Assembly (NCBI GenBank): GCA_024280145.1
Contig: JAJRQR010000090.1
Location: forward strand, 1-53,157
Direction: 5' to 3'
Source of the DNA: Bacteroidota bacterium
Lineage (GTDB): Bacteria > Bacteroidota > Bacteroidia > Flavobacteriales > Flavobacteriaceae
Length of the DNA stretch: 53,157 bases
Shown: positions 33,704 through 42,507 of the stretch, in pieces
Layout of the letters: each line of letters begins with the position of its first letter
How positions within the stretch are numbered: the stretch's first letter is position 1
Program-made: the position numbers and the translations under genes
Notes under the pieces: generated by a model
Database searches by the model: none
What the model was told of the DNA's origin: nothing
The model's input: the letters and a program-made list of their open reading frames with translations, nothing else

Positions 33704-34713
33704 TGTTTGTAATCTCTTTGAAAATTTCGAGCTATTCTCAAAATTGAATTTTGAGAAGAAGTGTATTTAAAATCAATAGCTTTTTCAATTTTTGAAGCAT
33801 CGTAAAACGATTCGTTATACAATGATCTAACAGTTGCCTTTAATAATTTTCGCTTGGTTCTAAATAGCTTGTTTGAAAACCAATCTACGCTTGCAAATGC
33901 CATCATCATTCCTTTTGATATTGATTTTTTAGGTGCTTGTTTACCTAAACCATCAGCGATTTCAGTTAAAAACTCTCGGTAGCTAATGTTTTCTCCAACC
34001 AGAATAAAATTCTTGTTTTTAATATTGCTTTTTAATAATAAAATCATTGCTTTGGTAACATCTTGTACATCTACAATTCCTACTCCACCTGTGGTATAAT
34101 ATTTTACTCCTTTATTTACAGTTCTAAAAATACCACCACTTGCAGAACTCCAAATACCTTCGCCAATAATAACACCAGGATGTACAATTACCGCATCCAA
34201 TCCTTCTTGGGTACCTCGCCAAACTTCCATTTCGGCTTCGTGTTTGGTAATGGAATACACACTGTTTTTATCTTCGGGATTAAATTCAACTTCCTCATTA
34301 ATTAATGCTCCTTTATTTGATTTTCCTAAAGTAGCTATCGAACTGATGTAACATAGTTTTGTTACTCCTTCCGCTAAGCTAAAATTTACAATATTGGCAG
34401 TGCCTTCCACATTTACCTTTTTTAAAATGGGCAAATGTCTTGGATTAAAACTGATGTAGGAAGCACAGTGATAAATATAATCGACATCTTTAAAAGCATT
34501 GGTTAAGGAAGGAACATCGGTGATATCTGCTTCCATCCATTCAATTAAATTAAAGAGTTTTTCTGGCTCGTTGGTATAATAAGAAAAGACATTCTTTACG
34601 GCATCTAAATCACTAGATTTTCGATGTATGGCACGAACTTTATCGCCGCCATTTACTAAGGCATATAATAAATGTGCTCCTACTAATCCAGTTCCTCCTG
34701 TTACTAATATCAT
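33700..34713 (-). CDS. NAD-dependent epimerase/dehydratase family protein
   Basis: Extended short-chain dehydrogenase of 337 residues. The NAD-binding motif is ILVTGGTGLVGAHLL (residues 2-16), and the catalytic Y-x-x-x-K is in SVYSITKHEAEME near residue 155. ISSIATLGKS supplies the catalytic Ser/Thr. YHCASYISF is typical of the dihydroflavonol-reductase/sterol-dehydrogenase-like group. Substrate is unknown. The stop overlaps the convergent DUF4296 stop through TTAA. Confidence 0.88.
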   Translation of the reverse strand: MILVTGGTGLVGAHLLYALVNGGDKVRAIHRKSSDLDAVKNVFSYYTNEPEKLFNLIEWMEADITDVPSLTNAFKDVDYIYHCASYISFNPRHLPILKKVNVEGTANIVNFSLAEGVTKLCYISSIATLGKSNKGALINEEVEFNPEDKNSVYSITKHEAEMEVWRGTQEGLDAVIVHPGVIIGEGIWSSASGGIFRTVNKGVKYYTTGGVGIVDVQDVTKAMILLLKSNIKNKNFILVGENISYREFLTEIADGLGKQAPKKSISKGMMMAFASVDWFSNKLFRTKRKLLKATVRSLYNESFYDASKIEKAIDFKYTSSQNSILRIARNFQRDYKH

Positions 34714-34766
34714 AATAGCAATGTAATGTTTTTTACATTAATGTTTTATCTTAAATTATAGAAATA

Positions 34767-34774
34767 TATCTTTG
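34767..34774 (+). promoter_or_regulatory. Predicted -7 element of tyrS
   Basis: TATCTTTG matches TAnnTTTG. The TTG used as start in the ORF track is the last part of this element, which supports the downstream ATG at 34790. Confidence 0.55.
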
Positions 34775-34789
34775 CCAAAAACTAATAAA

Positions 34790-36085
34790 ATGGTACTAAA
34801 GAATTTTGTCGAAGAGTTACAATGGCGAGGAATGATTCACGATGTAATGCCCGACACCGAGCAGCATTTAATGGAGCAAATGCGAGCTGCTTATGTGGGT
34901 TTTGATCCAACGGCAGATTCACTGCATATTGGAAATTTAGTCCCCATTATGTTATTGGCACATTATCAGCGTAGCGGTCATAAACCTATCGCTTTGGTGG
35001 GTGGAGCTACAGGAATGATTGGTGATCCTTCAGGGAAGTCTAACGAACGTAATTTGTTAGATGAAAAAACCTTACGTCATAACCAAGAATGTGTAAAAAA
35101 TCAATTAGCACAATTTTTAGATTTTACTTCTAGTGCTACAAATGAAGCAGTGATGGTGAATAATTACGATTGGATGAAGGAATTTAGTTTTCTGGAATTT
35201 ATTCGTGATATAGGAAAACACATTACCGTAAATTATATGATGGCGAAAGATTCGGTAAAGTCAAGATTAACAGGTGATGGGGAAGGGATGTCTTTTACAG
35301 AATTTACCTACCAAATGGTACAAGGCTACGATTTTCTTCATTTATACAGAGAATATAATTGCACCTTAGAAATGGGCGGAAGCGACCAGTGGGGAAACAT
35401 TACTACTGGTACAGAACTAGTACGTCGTATAGGAAAAGGGAAAGGTTATGCACTTACTTGCCCATTAATTACTAAAAGTGATGGAAGTAAATTTGGAAAG
35501 AGTGAAGGAGGAAATATTTGGTTAAGTGCAGAAAGAACTTCTCCCTACAAATTCTACCAATATTGGATGAACACTAGCGATGAAGATGCCGAAAAATATA
35601 TTAAAATATTTACTTTTTTAGATAAAGAAACTATTGAAGCTTTGGTTGAAACACATAAAGAAGCACCACACCAACGATTATTACAAAAGCGTTTAGCGGA
35701 AGAAGTTACGGTAACCGTTCACGATAAAGATGCGTTGGAAAAAGCGATAAAAGCATCGAATATGTTGTTTGGGAAATCGACTTCTGAAGATTTAAAAAGT
35801 TTGGATTCTGAAACTTTTTTAGCAGTTTTTGAAGGTGTTCCGCAAGCAGAAGTTGCCATGTCTGAAATAGAAAACGGATTGGACATCATAGGTGCTATGG
35901 CAGAAAAAACAGGCTTTTTAAAGTCGAATGGAGAGGCGAGAAGAGCTTTAAAAGAAAACGCTATTTCGGTAAACAAAGAAAAGGTAAAAGAAGGGTATTC
36001 GGTTTCCAAATCTGATTTAATTAACAACCAGTTTGTGTTATTACAAAGAGGCAAGAAGAGTTACTTTATTTTAAAAGTAGTTTAA
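34790..36085 (+). CDS. tyrS: Tyrosyl-tRNA synthetase
   Basis: Charges tRNA-Tyr with tyrosine. Class I signatures are [19 protein letters not shown] (HIGH-type HIGN) near residues 34-52 and [15 protein letters not shown] (KMSKS-type KFGKS) near 236. The C-terminal S4 RNA-binding domain is visible in [19 protein letters not shown]. The 431-residue length is normal. The ATG at 34790 is chosen because the upstream TTG lies in the promoter. The stop overlaps the convergent YdcF-like stop through TTAA. Confidence 0.97.
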   Translation: MVLKNFVEELQWRGMIHDVMPDTEQHLMEQMRAAYVGFDPTADSLHIGNLVPIMLLAHYQRSGHKPIALVGGATGMIGDPSGKSNERNLLDEKTLRHNQECVKNQLAQFLDFTSSATNEAVMVNNYDWMKEFSFLEFIRDIGKHITVNYMMAKDSVKSRLTGDGEGMSFTEFTYQMVQGYDFLHLYREYNCTLEMGGSDQWGNITTGTELVRRIGKGKGYALTCPLITKSDGSKFGKSEGGNIWLSAERTSPYKFYQYWMNTSDEDAEKYIKIFTFLDKETIEALVETHKEAPHQRLLQKRLAEEVTVTVHDKDALEKAIKASNMLFGKSTSEDLKSLDSETFLAVFEGVPQAEVAMSEIENGLDIIGAMAEKTGFLKSNGEARRALKENAISVNKEKVKEGYSVSKSDLINNQFVLLQRGKKSYFILKVV

Positions 36086-36675
36086 TTAAACTTCTTAGCA
36101 ATTTCTCCAATTGTATAAAAAATGGTTTCATAAAACAAAGACATTGCTTTTGGAACAAATGAGTTAAACTCAGATGTTTTGGTTGGCGAAGGTTTGCAAT
36201 CCATTTTGTAATAATTGGCAAAAGTCATGGCTCGTGTCATATGAAAAGGATCGGAAACTATCAAGGCAGATTTTAAGCTTAAGGAATCCATTATTTGTTT
36301 CGCTTCCTTGAAATTTCCGTACGTAGATTTAGATTTTTCTTCTATAATAATTACAGAATCTGGAATACCTTTAGAAATAGCGTACTCTTTAGCTACGGAG
36401 CTTTCCGTTTGATTTTGCCCCTTTCCCAAACCTCCAGTAAACAAAAGTTTTTTTGCGACCCCTTTGTTGTATAGGTAAATGCCGTGATTGATACGCTCTT
36501 TGAAAACTGAGGAAGGTTTCCCGTTTTCAATAGCGGTTCCAAGGACAATAATTACATCGCTTTGTTCTTCGGAATATTCAGAAGAGAAACTATAAATTTT
36601 ATAAGCATTAATCGCAAAATAACTCCAAAAAAGAATTCCGATTATTATTAAAACTCTTTCAAAAGAAACTTTCAT
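36082..36675 (-). CDS. YdcF/SanA-like DUF218 membrane protein
   Basis: A 197-residue protein with one N-terminal transmembrane helix ([15 protein letters not shown]), then a DUF218 domain facing the periplasm: [16 protein letters not shown] (about 41-56), [27 protein letters not shown] and [12 protein letters not shown]. The Asp/His/Thr-Gly-Gly layout is that of YdcF and SanA, which are linked to envelope integrity and to lipid-carrier or peptidoglycan metabolism. The activity of this one is not known. Confidence 0.87.
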   Translation of the reverse strand: MKVSFERVLIIIGILFWSYFAINAYKIYSFSSEYSEEQSDVIIVLGTAIENGKPSSVFKERINHGIYLYNKGVAKKLLFTGGLGKGQNQTESSVAKEYAISKGIPDSVIIIEEKSKSTYGNFKEAKQIMDSLSLKSALIVSDPFHMTRAMTFANYYKMDCKPSPTKTSEFNSFVPKAMSLFYETIFYTIGEIAKKFN

Positions 36676-36697
36676 ACTATTAATTGGGAGCTATCTT

Positions 36698-37417
36698 TTA
36701 GTTGTTGTTTTTAATAAACCTTTTTGTAAGTATTCGGTTTTGTTCATCCATCATATTAATAAAATAGATTCCTTCATTTAAGTTTTGAATATTAATAGTT
36801 GATACTTCAGAAGTAATAGATTTATCTGAATAAACCAATCTTCCACTTATATCGTAAATAGAAATATCAGTAATAATAACATCATCATTTTCTATGTTTA
36901 AAATAGTGGTTGCCGGATTGGGATAAATTGCGAATGTATTTTCATTAAAGTTTTCAGAAGATAACAATTCATTACCATAAATTGCTGTATCACCTAATTG
37001 ATTTGTTATAATTAATGTAATGCTAGAACCATCTTCGGTAATCGTATATGTAAAATCTCCTGGTGTGTTATTAGTCCAATAATCCTCAATATATAAGGTG
37101 TTAAAAATTTCATTTTCAGGATCTCCATAACAACCGCCAGTTAAATACACAAAAACAGGAATGTTAAAATTAGTTGTTCCGTTAAAAATAACATCGCCGC
37201 CACCAGCAGATTCTGTGCAAGCTACTGTTTCAATTGAAGGATTGACTTCAATAAAATCCAAAGCTACAAAGGGTATTTCATTATTTATAGGTGGGATATT
37301 ATCGTTGCCGTCAATAATTAAATTATGTAAAAACCATGTGTTGTTAAAAAGGCGAGTGTCTTGAGCAATACTATTAAAACTAGTTACTAATATTATAATG
37401 ATTAAAAGTTTTTTCAT
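36698..37417 (-). CDS. Secreted protein with T9SS type A sorting domain
   Basis: A 239-residue protein with signal peptide MKKLLIIIILVTSFNSIAQ, a middle part of about 130 residues with a lipocalin-like feel (NTWFLHNLIIDGNDNIPPINNE, FVALDFIEVNPS, two Cys), and a C-terminal type IX secretion signal. The signal reads AIYPNPATTILNI, DISIYDISGRLVYS, LNEGIYFINM and ends LTKRFIKNNN. It should cross the outer membrane through the T9SS and be attached to the surface or released. Role unknown. Confidence 0.88.
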   Translation of the reverse strand: MKKLLIIIILVTSFNSIAQDTRLFNNTWFLHNLIIDGNDNIPPINNEIPFVALDFIEVNPSIETVACTESAGGGDVIFNGTTNFNIPVFVYLTGGCYGDPENEIFNTLYIEDYWTNNTPGDFTYTITEDGSSITLIITNQLGDTAIYGNELLSSENFNENTFAIYPNPATTILNIENDDVIITDISIYDISGRLVYSDKSITSEVSTINIQNLNEGIYFINMMDEQNRILTKRFIKNNN

Positions 37418-37546
37418 GTCAAATAAAATTTATAGGATTCTTAAATGTAAGAAAAAATCCTCAAATAAAAACAATGAATTGAGAAGTTTCATCATCTGAT
37501 TGATGTCAAAGATTTATTAACTCATTGTTTTGAAGCCTTATTTATT

Positions 37547-37581
37547 TAAAAAACCCCCAAATCAAAATATATGATTTGGGG
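37547..37581 (-). terminator. Terminator of the YHS-domain gene
   Basis: CCCCAAATCA / TGATTTGGGG is a perfect 10-bp stem; on the minus strand it is followed by GTTTTTTAAAT. Confidence 0.87.
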
Positions 37582-37626
37582 ACAACTTCAAACTAACTAA
37601 CCAACTTAAATTGAAGATAATTTTTT

Positions 37627-38067
37627 CTAATTCGTAATATTTTTCCAGTTTGTATCTGCTTGTTTTTGTAATTTTTCTCCTCCTTCTTCATTCCATTTTT
37701 CTAAGGTATCTACTCCCCAATTATCATAAAACAAATATAGTTTGTTATCTATTATCTGAAATGACTTAGGATTAATGCCAATCTTCTCTCCCTTTACAGC
37801 AACAGCATAAGCGCAATAACCTCCATACTGTGGTATAAACATCTCAGGGTTTTCATTGAACGTTTTTAAGTTTTCAGCAGTTGAAAATTTGTATTTAGCT
37901 CCTTCAAATTCTGTGGTAAATTGGTCACTTCCTTTTAAAGCTACATTACTAAAATAAGCAACGACATCATACCCTTCAGCTATATAACCTTTTTTTAGGT
38001 TATAGTTTTCTTGGGAATGAAGGGAGTTAATTAATAGCAAAAAAACTAGGGCAAAAAATGGTTTCAT
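37627..38067 (-). CDS. Secreted YHS-domain protein
   Basis: A 146-residue protein with signal peptide MKPFFALVFLLLINSLHSQ, followed by a YHS domain: GYIAEGYDVVAYF, KGSDQFTTEFEGAKYKFSTAENLKTF, and FIPQYGGYCAYAVAVKGEKI. The last contains the conserved GGYCA of the family. YHS domains are proposed to bind metals and occur in metal-handling proteins. It ends with a strong terminator. No metal-transport gene adjoins it. Confidence 0.88.
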   Translation of the reverse strand: MKPFFALVFLLLINSLHSQENYNLKKGYIAEGYDVVAYFSNVALKGSDQFTTEFEGAKYKFSTAENLKTFNENPEMFIPQYGGYCAYAVAVKGEKIGINPKSFQIIDNKLYLFYDNWGVDTLEKWNEEGGEKLQKQADTNWKNITN

Positions 38068-38127
38068 ATGTTTTTCTAAAATTACTAAATAATGAGTCGT
38101 TTAATTAATAGTTACTTACAATGTGTT

Positions 38128-38643
38128 TTATAAAAAATTAGTCACATCAGGATAAGGAATTAAAGAGCTAATTAAAAGAGCGATACTATCTTTTGAAATA
38201 ATAGTGATGCTAATAAGGATTGCAACCACCAATATCGCAACCGATACATTGTTGTTTTGTATTTCTTTAAATTCGTGAACTCCTGGAGTGAGGATTGAAA
38301 AAACAATAAAAACTGAAGCATTTATTATTACAGAAATTAAAAAACCTATAAGCAGATAAATTCCTGAATATTTGATAATATTTATGGTATCAACGGATTC
38401 TGTTTGCATTGTTGAAAGCCTTATGATATTGGTGATGGAAGGTAATATTTCACTTAATATAATCCCTATGGAAAGAATAATTCCAGAAGTAAAAATAGTG
38501 AATGCTAAATTGTTTCCACGTAAATCATGATCTCTAAAAAACAACCATTTCAGTATCTTATATGTAAATAAAATAATTAGAATTGAAATAATAATTGATA
38601 AGGTAATTTCAATAAGTGATAATGTAAAAAGTTTTGAATTCAT
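38128..38643 (-). CDS. DUF350-like membrane protein
   Basis: A 171-residue protein of four or five hydrophobic segments with an internal duplication: NNLAFTIFTSGIILSIGIILSE and NNNVSVAILVVAILISITIIS. The NNxAxAIxxAGxxxG-type pattern is that of DUF350, a membrane family seen with polyamine and peptide-ligase gene clusters in other bacteria. It follows the transglutaminase-like gene by six bases on the same strand, suggesting one transcript. Function is unknown. Confidence 0.72.
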   Translation of the reverse strand: MNSKLFTLSLIEITLSIIISILIILFTYKILKWLFFRDHDLRGNNLAFTIFTSGIILSIGIILSEILPSITNIIRLSTMQTESVDTINIIKYSGIYLLIGFLISVIINASVFIVFSILTPGVHEFKEIQNNNVSVAILVVAILISITIISKDSIALLISSLIPYPDVTNFL

Positions 38644-38649
38644 ATTAGA

Positions 38650-39684
38650 TTATTTACTGGTTAGTACGATGTCCCAATGGGCAACATTATTAAAATTTAC
38701 AGGCAATTCTCCTGCTTTATAATATTTTGCTGTAGTTTCCCAAAGAGCATATTTTTTTCCTTTATAAATTTTTGAGTCACCATTGGTTGGTAAATTTATT
38801 CCAATGATAGAATGACGGTAAAAATCGCTGTTTACAATAGCTACATCGTAGTTAAAATATTTTAAAATACTATAAACAATTACGGTACGAGTATCGCAAT
38901 CACCCTTTAAATTTTTAATAAACGAAACAGGGTTTTGTATTCCAAATTTAATATTTCCAATACAACATTCAGGACAATTTTCTAGAATAGCTCTATTACT
39001 ATCGTCATAATTTTCTTCATTTGGGCAATCACCTTGAAGTACAAAAGAGTAGGGAATATCCTGAATACAAGTCACAACCATTTCTGCAAATTCCATTTGA
39101 TTTAATTTTTTCTCTTTATTTATTTTAATAAAAGTTTCCATTATTAAATCTAAACTTGGTGTATCTTTTTGCTCTAAATAATTATAAAGACTTCCCCAGA
39201 AATACTTTTTACTGGAGGGGTTAAATTGCTCTGTGTTGTTTTTTAATCGGTTATAATCTGTTTCTCGAACACTAAGGTCTCCTTTAAAACTGTTTCCATA
39301 ATTATCTATCCAACTACGATGGCTTGTGTATAAAACAGTTGTGTCATTTTCGGTTATTGTAACGGTTTTTGTAGTTTCTTCTTCCTCGTTAAAAGAGATT
39401 TTTTCTTCAGTAGTTGGGCTCAATTCACCTAAAAGCATTTTTATAATAAAAATAAAACCATAGGAGATTACATAAACAACAAGACCAGATTTTAAAAGAC
39501 TTTTAAGTGTGGTGTTTCCTAAAACTAATTTTAAAAACAAGATGGATACTGCAATTGCAAATAACATTACAGTTTTTGCAGAAAAAGAAAATGTTATATA
39601 AATAATTATAAATGCTAAACCGGATAATATACTCAGAATAAAAAACTGAAGGCATCCACTATTTTCTTTTTTAGATTTTGACAT
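38650..39684 (-). CDS. Membrane-anchored transglutaminase-like cysteine protease-fold protein
   Basis: Residues 1-85 hold three hydrophobic helices (FFILSILSGLAFIIIYITF, VMLFAIAVSILFLKLVL, SGLVVYVISYGFIFIIKML). The large C-terminal part is extracytoplasmic. Its core matches the transglutaminase-like fold: the Cys in KNLKGDCDTRTVIVYSIL, the His in FYRHSIIGINL, and an acidic residue in YALWETTAK, where Glu stands for the usual Asp. A Cys-rich loop (ENCPECCIG) precedes it. I start at the ATG at 39684, which shares TAATG with the LuxE-like stop. It could be a peptidase or crosslinking enzyme; substrate unknown. Confidence 0.75.
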   Translation of the reverse strand: MSKSKKENSGCLQFFILSILSGLAFIIIYITFSFSAKTVMLFAIAVSILFLKLVLGNTTLKSLLKSGLVVYVISYGFIFIIKMLLGELSPTTEEKISFNEEEETTKTVTITENDTTVLYTSHRSWIDNYGNSFKGDLSVRETDYNRLKNNTEQFNPSSKKYFWGSLYNYLEQKDTPSLDLIMETFIKINKEKKLNQMEFAEMVVTCIQDIPYSFVLQGDCPNEENYDDSNRAILENCPECCIGNIKFGIQNPVSFIKNLKGDCDTRTVIVYSILKYFNYDVAIVNSDFYRHSIIGINLPTNGDSKIYKGKKYALWETTAKYYKAGELPVNFNNVAHWDIVLTSK

Positions 39685-40661
39685 TATAGAACCATTAAAT
39701 TGCAACCTCTTATATCGCTATCGTCAAATCTACCAATAATTTCGAAACTTTCATCAGTATATACTTTTCCTAAATCTTGTGTGGCGATAAAGGAGCAAGA
39801 GTTAATATTGGCAAGATCTATGACGTTAATTCCTCCCGTTTTATTTGTGATGATGGTTCTGGCATCTTCGGTGTCACGAGTTAAAATTTTCATCCAGGGA
39901 GGGCATCTAAAAATTCCGTTTCCTTTGGAGTAGGCTTGAGAGAGAAGCTCAGTCATTCCGTATTCACTATAAATTTCTGAAACACCAAAACCTTTTTTTA
40001 AAATGTTGTGAAGTTCTTCTTTTATCAATTCTTTTCGACGACCTTTCATTCCTCCTGTTTCCATAATAATGGTGTTTTTTAACAGAAATTGCTTCATTTC
40101 AATTAAATCTAACAGCGCATACGAAACTCCTAAAAGTATTGTTTGTTGATTGGTCTTCTCTAAATATTCTAACTTCTTAATTAATTCTGAAGTATTATTT
40201 AAATAAAATCCGCTATTTGGATTTTTGGTTTGTTTAATTAAATCATCAACCATATAAACCAAGGAAGAGCCTTCGCGTTCTAAATAAGAAGGTAATAAAG
40301 CAAGAATCGTTATGTTTGCTAGGCTTCCGAAAAACTGATTGAAGCCTTCGGTAAAGCTCTTTTTATAAAGTTGTAAGTCTGAAACATAATGATTACTGGT
40401 AATGTTTCCGGTTGTACCACTGCTGGTAAAAATGGTTTCAGATGAAAGTTTTTCAGCTAAAACTTTATGACTTTTAAAAAATTGAATGGGCAAAAAAGGA
40501 ATGTCTTCAATTTTAGTTATTTTAGAAGGGCTTACTTTTAATAAATCACAGAATTCACGATATACGTTTACATTTTTATATTGAAAATGAAATATTTCTA
40601 AAGCAATTGTTTGAAAAGCTTTAGAAGAGGAAATTGTAAAAATTTTGTTTTTTAATTTCAC
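39684..40661 (-). CDS. LuxE/PaaK-like acyl-protein synthetase (acyltransferase)
   Basis: Adenylate-forming-type protein related to LuxE, which activates a fatty acid and transfers it. Motifs are IPFLPIQFFKSHKV, the phosphate loop FTSSGTTGNITSNHY (about residues 75-89), TGGMKGRRKELIK, and SEYGMTELLSQAY. The best start is the GTG at 40661 (VKLKNKIFTISS, 325 residues); the track start lies inside the terminator of the upstream gene. There are no LuxCD reductase genes, so it is not a bioluminescence cluster. It is probably cotranscribed with the transglutaminase-like and DUF350 genes. Confidence 0.85.
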   Translation of the reverse strand: MKLKNKIFTISSSKAFQTIALEIFHFQYKNVNVYREFCDLLKVSPSKITKIEDIPFLPIQFFKSHKVLAEKLSSETIFTSSGTTGNITSNHYVSDLQLYKKSFTEGFNQFFGSLANITILALLPSYLEREGSSLVYMVDDLIKQTKNPNSGFYLNNTSELIKKLEYLEKTNQQTILLGVSYALLDLIEMKQFLLKNTIIMETGGMKGRRKELIKEELHNILKKGFGVSEIYSEYGMTELLSQAYSKGNGIFRCPPWMKILTRDTEDARTIITNKTGGINVIDLANINSCSFIATQDLGKVYTDESFEIIGRFDDSDIRGCNLMVL

Positions 40662-40674
40662 CAGATAAAAGTAA

Positions 40675-40706
40675 ATAAAAAAAGCTTCTGCGTTAACAGA
40701 AGCTTT
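40675..40706 (-). terminator. Terminator of the T9SS gene at 40728-41662
   Basis: AAAGCTTCTG-CGTTAA-CAGAAGCTTT is a perfect 10-bp stem, followed on the minus strand by TTTTTTTATTT. It overlaps the false N-terminal extension of the LuxE-like ORF. Confidence 0.88.
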
Positions 40707-40727
40707 CAATAAACTTAAAAAATAAGA

Positions 40728-41662
40728 CTATCTAACTACTAATTTCTTAGTGCTAGAAACTCCATTTTGAGAAATTTTCATGATATAAACACCGTTATTT
40801 AAATTAGAAATATCTAATCTTTCAGTGTTAATAGTTGTATTGATAACTTGTTTCCCTAAAACATTATAAACGGCAACATTTTTTTCTCCTACAGTTTGAG
40901 AAGAAATGTTAACATAACCATTTGCTGGATTAGGATAAACAGAAAATTGGTTTTGGTTGTTATCACCTAATCCTAAAATTCCATCAATAACAATATGGTC
41001 AAGATATAAAACTTCAGATCCAGAATTTGTTCTTACCTCAACTACCAATTGAATGGTAACACCGTTAGGAATACTAACAGATCCATTTTGCCAAACACCT
41101 TGTATAGCAAGATCGTTAATATCAGAACCAGTTGTGTTTAAAATATCAATTTCAGTTGCATTGGTTAAATCTTTAACATAAATACGCATGCGATCAGAAG
41201 CCTCTTCATTTACAGTTCCGTCACCTTCGTAACCAGTATCGTTTAAAAAGTAATCAATACCTAATGATATACCAGTATAACCAGTTAAATCTACGGTATC
41301 AAATTCAAGAATGTAGTTTCCATCAATATCACCAATACCATAACCTTGAGCTCCATCGGTAAATGCAGTAACATCTCCTGTAAAATCAGTAGTTCCAACC
41401 CAGTCCCCATCTGTTAAACCGTTAGAAGGAACATCATACGGTTCGTAACGTGCATTATAACCCATTTCACCACCAGTAGATGTGAAATCTACTTCTGGTT
41501 CGCCAACATTATTGGTTAAATCATGAGCTACAGCTGGATCCCCAGTATCTGTATATTGAACTCCCGGTACAACGGTTGGCTCTTCAAAGCTTGTAAACCC
41601 TGCAATTTGAGCAAAAGAAGCAGCACTAATTAATAAAGCTGCTAAAAAAGTAATTTTTTCAT
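40728..41662 (-). pseudogene. T9SS type A secreted protein with a one-base frameshift right after the start codon
   Basis: The open frame given in the track (from 41465) lacks a signal peptide, but the same frame continues upstream for 65 codons encoding ITFLAALLISAASFAQIAGFT, a perfect signal peptide. The ATG at 41660-41662 is out of frame by one base: ATG-A6-TTAC would need A7 to read MKKITFLAALL. With the added A the protein is 311 residues: signal, a carbohydrate-binding-like beta-sandwich (LEFDTVDLTGYTGISLGIDYF), and a C-terminal sorting domain (SVYPNPANGYVNIS, LNNGVYIMKIS, STKKLVVR). A promoter and terminator are intact. It may be an assembly error or a switched-off gene. Confidence 0.82.
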
Positions 41663-41689
41663 AAAATTTGGTTTTAATTTAATTAACTA

Positions 41690-41697
41690 CAAATATA
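41690..41697 (-). promoter_or_regulatory. Predicted -7 element of the frameshifted T9SS gene
   Basis: The minus strand reads TATATTTG, 27 bases upstream of the out-of-frame ATG. Confidence 0.5.
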
Positions 41698-41737
41698 AAA
41701 ATAAGAAAGATTATTTTGAACTTAAATACCAATAAAA

Positions 41738-41759
41738 TGTTACCTAATTGTTAACAATT
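41738..41759. promoter_or_regulatory. Candidate OmpR/PhoB-type binding site in a divergent promoter region
   Basis: TGTTACC and TGTTAAC are direct repeats exactly 11 bases apart, and the second is part of a 14-bp palindrome AATTGTTAACAATT. The site lies 65-85 bases upstream of a PhoB-like regulator gene and upstream of the divergent T9SS gene. Binding is inference from spacing. Confidence 0.35.
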
Positions 41760-41823
41760 GAGTTAGATAGAATTTCGATGAACATTATACTGTATCTTTA
41801 ACGCTTGAAAATATTAATGTTTT

Positions 41824-42507
41824 ATGAAAAAAAAAGATACCAAGATATTATTAGTAGATGATGAGCCAGATATTTTGGAGATTGTTGGATATAACCTTTC
41901 CAATGAAGGATATCAAGTTTTTACTGCAAAAAACGGAAAAGAAGCGATTTTAAAAGCAGAAAAACATCTTCCTCATTTAATAATTTTAGATGTAATGATG
42001 CCTGTTATGGATGGCGTGGAAGCTTGCGAAAAATTACGTGAAATTCCAACCCTTTCTGAAACAGTTATTACTTTTTTAACAGCACGAGGCGAAGATTATT
42101 CGCAAGTAGCCGGTTTTGAAGCGGGAGCAGACGATTATATTACCAAACCAATAAAGCCAAAATTATTGGTTAGTAAAGTAAAAGCGCTGTTGAGAAGATT
42201 TAAAGCTTCTGAAGGTACTTCCGAATTATTAACCTTAGGAAATTTAACCATTAACAGAGAAGAGTATAAAATTATTAAAGATGATAAAGTAATTAATTTA
42301 CCTCGGAAAGAATTTGAATTATTAGCATTATTAGCTTCTAAGCCCGGAAAAGTTTTTAAACGTGAAGATATCCTGAATCATGTTGGGGGAAACGATGTGG
42401 TTGGGGGCGGAAGAACCATTGATGTTCATATTCGGAAATTACGAGAAAAAATTGGAGATGAAAGTTTTCAAACCGTAAAAGGAGTTGGATATAAGTTTGT
42501 GGTCTAA
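41824..42507 (+). CDS. OmpR/PhoB-type response regulator
   Basis: A 227-residue regulator: receiver domain (1-120) with acidic pair in LLVDDEPDILE, phospho-acceptor in LIILDVMMPVMDG (about residue 57), Thr in ITFLTARGE, and Lys in DDYITKPIKPK. A winged-helix DNA-binding domain follows (135-227) with RKEFELLALLASKPGKVFKREDIL and GGRTIDVHIRKLREKIG. The next gene, overlapping as TAATG, encodes its kinase. The pair resembles PhoBR, but the stimulus is not proven. A possible autoregulatory site lies upstream. Confidence 0.93.
   Translation: MKKKDTKILLVDDEPDILEIVGYNLSNEGYQVFTAKNGKEAILKAEKHLPHLIILDVMMPVMDGVEACEKLREIPTLSETVITFLTARGEDYSQVAGFEAGADDYITKPIKPKLLVSKVKALLRRFKASEGTSELLTLGNLTINREEYKIIKDDKVINLPRKEFELLALLASKPGKVFKREDILNHVGGNDVVGGGRTIDVHIRKLREKIGDESFQTVKGVGYKFVV

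Noticed and set aside
39684-40661. Bioluminescence (lux) operon
   Set aside because: Only a LuxE-like gene is present; no luciferase or fatty-acid reductase genes accompany it.
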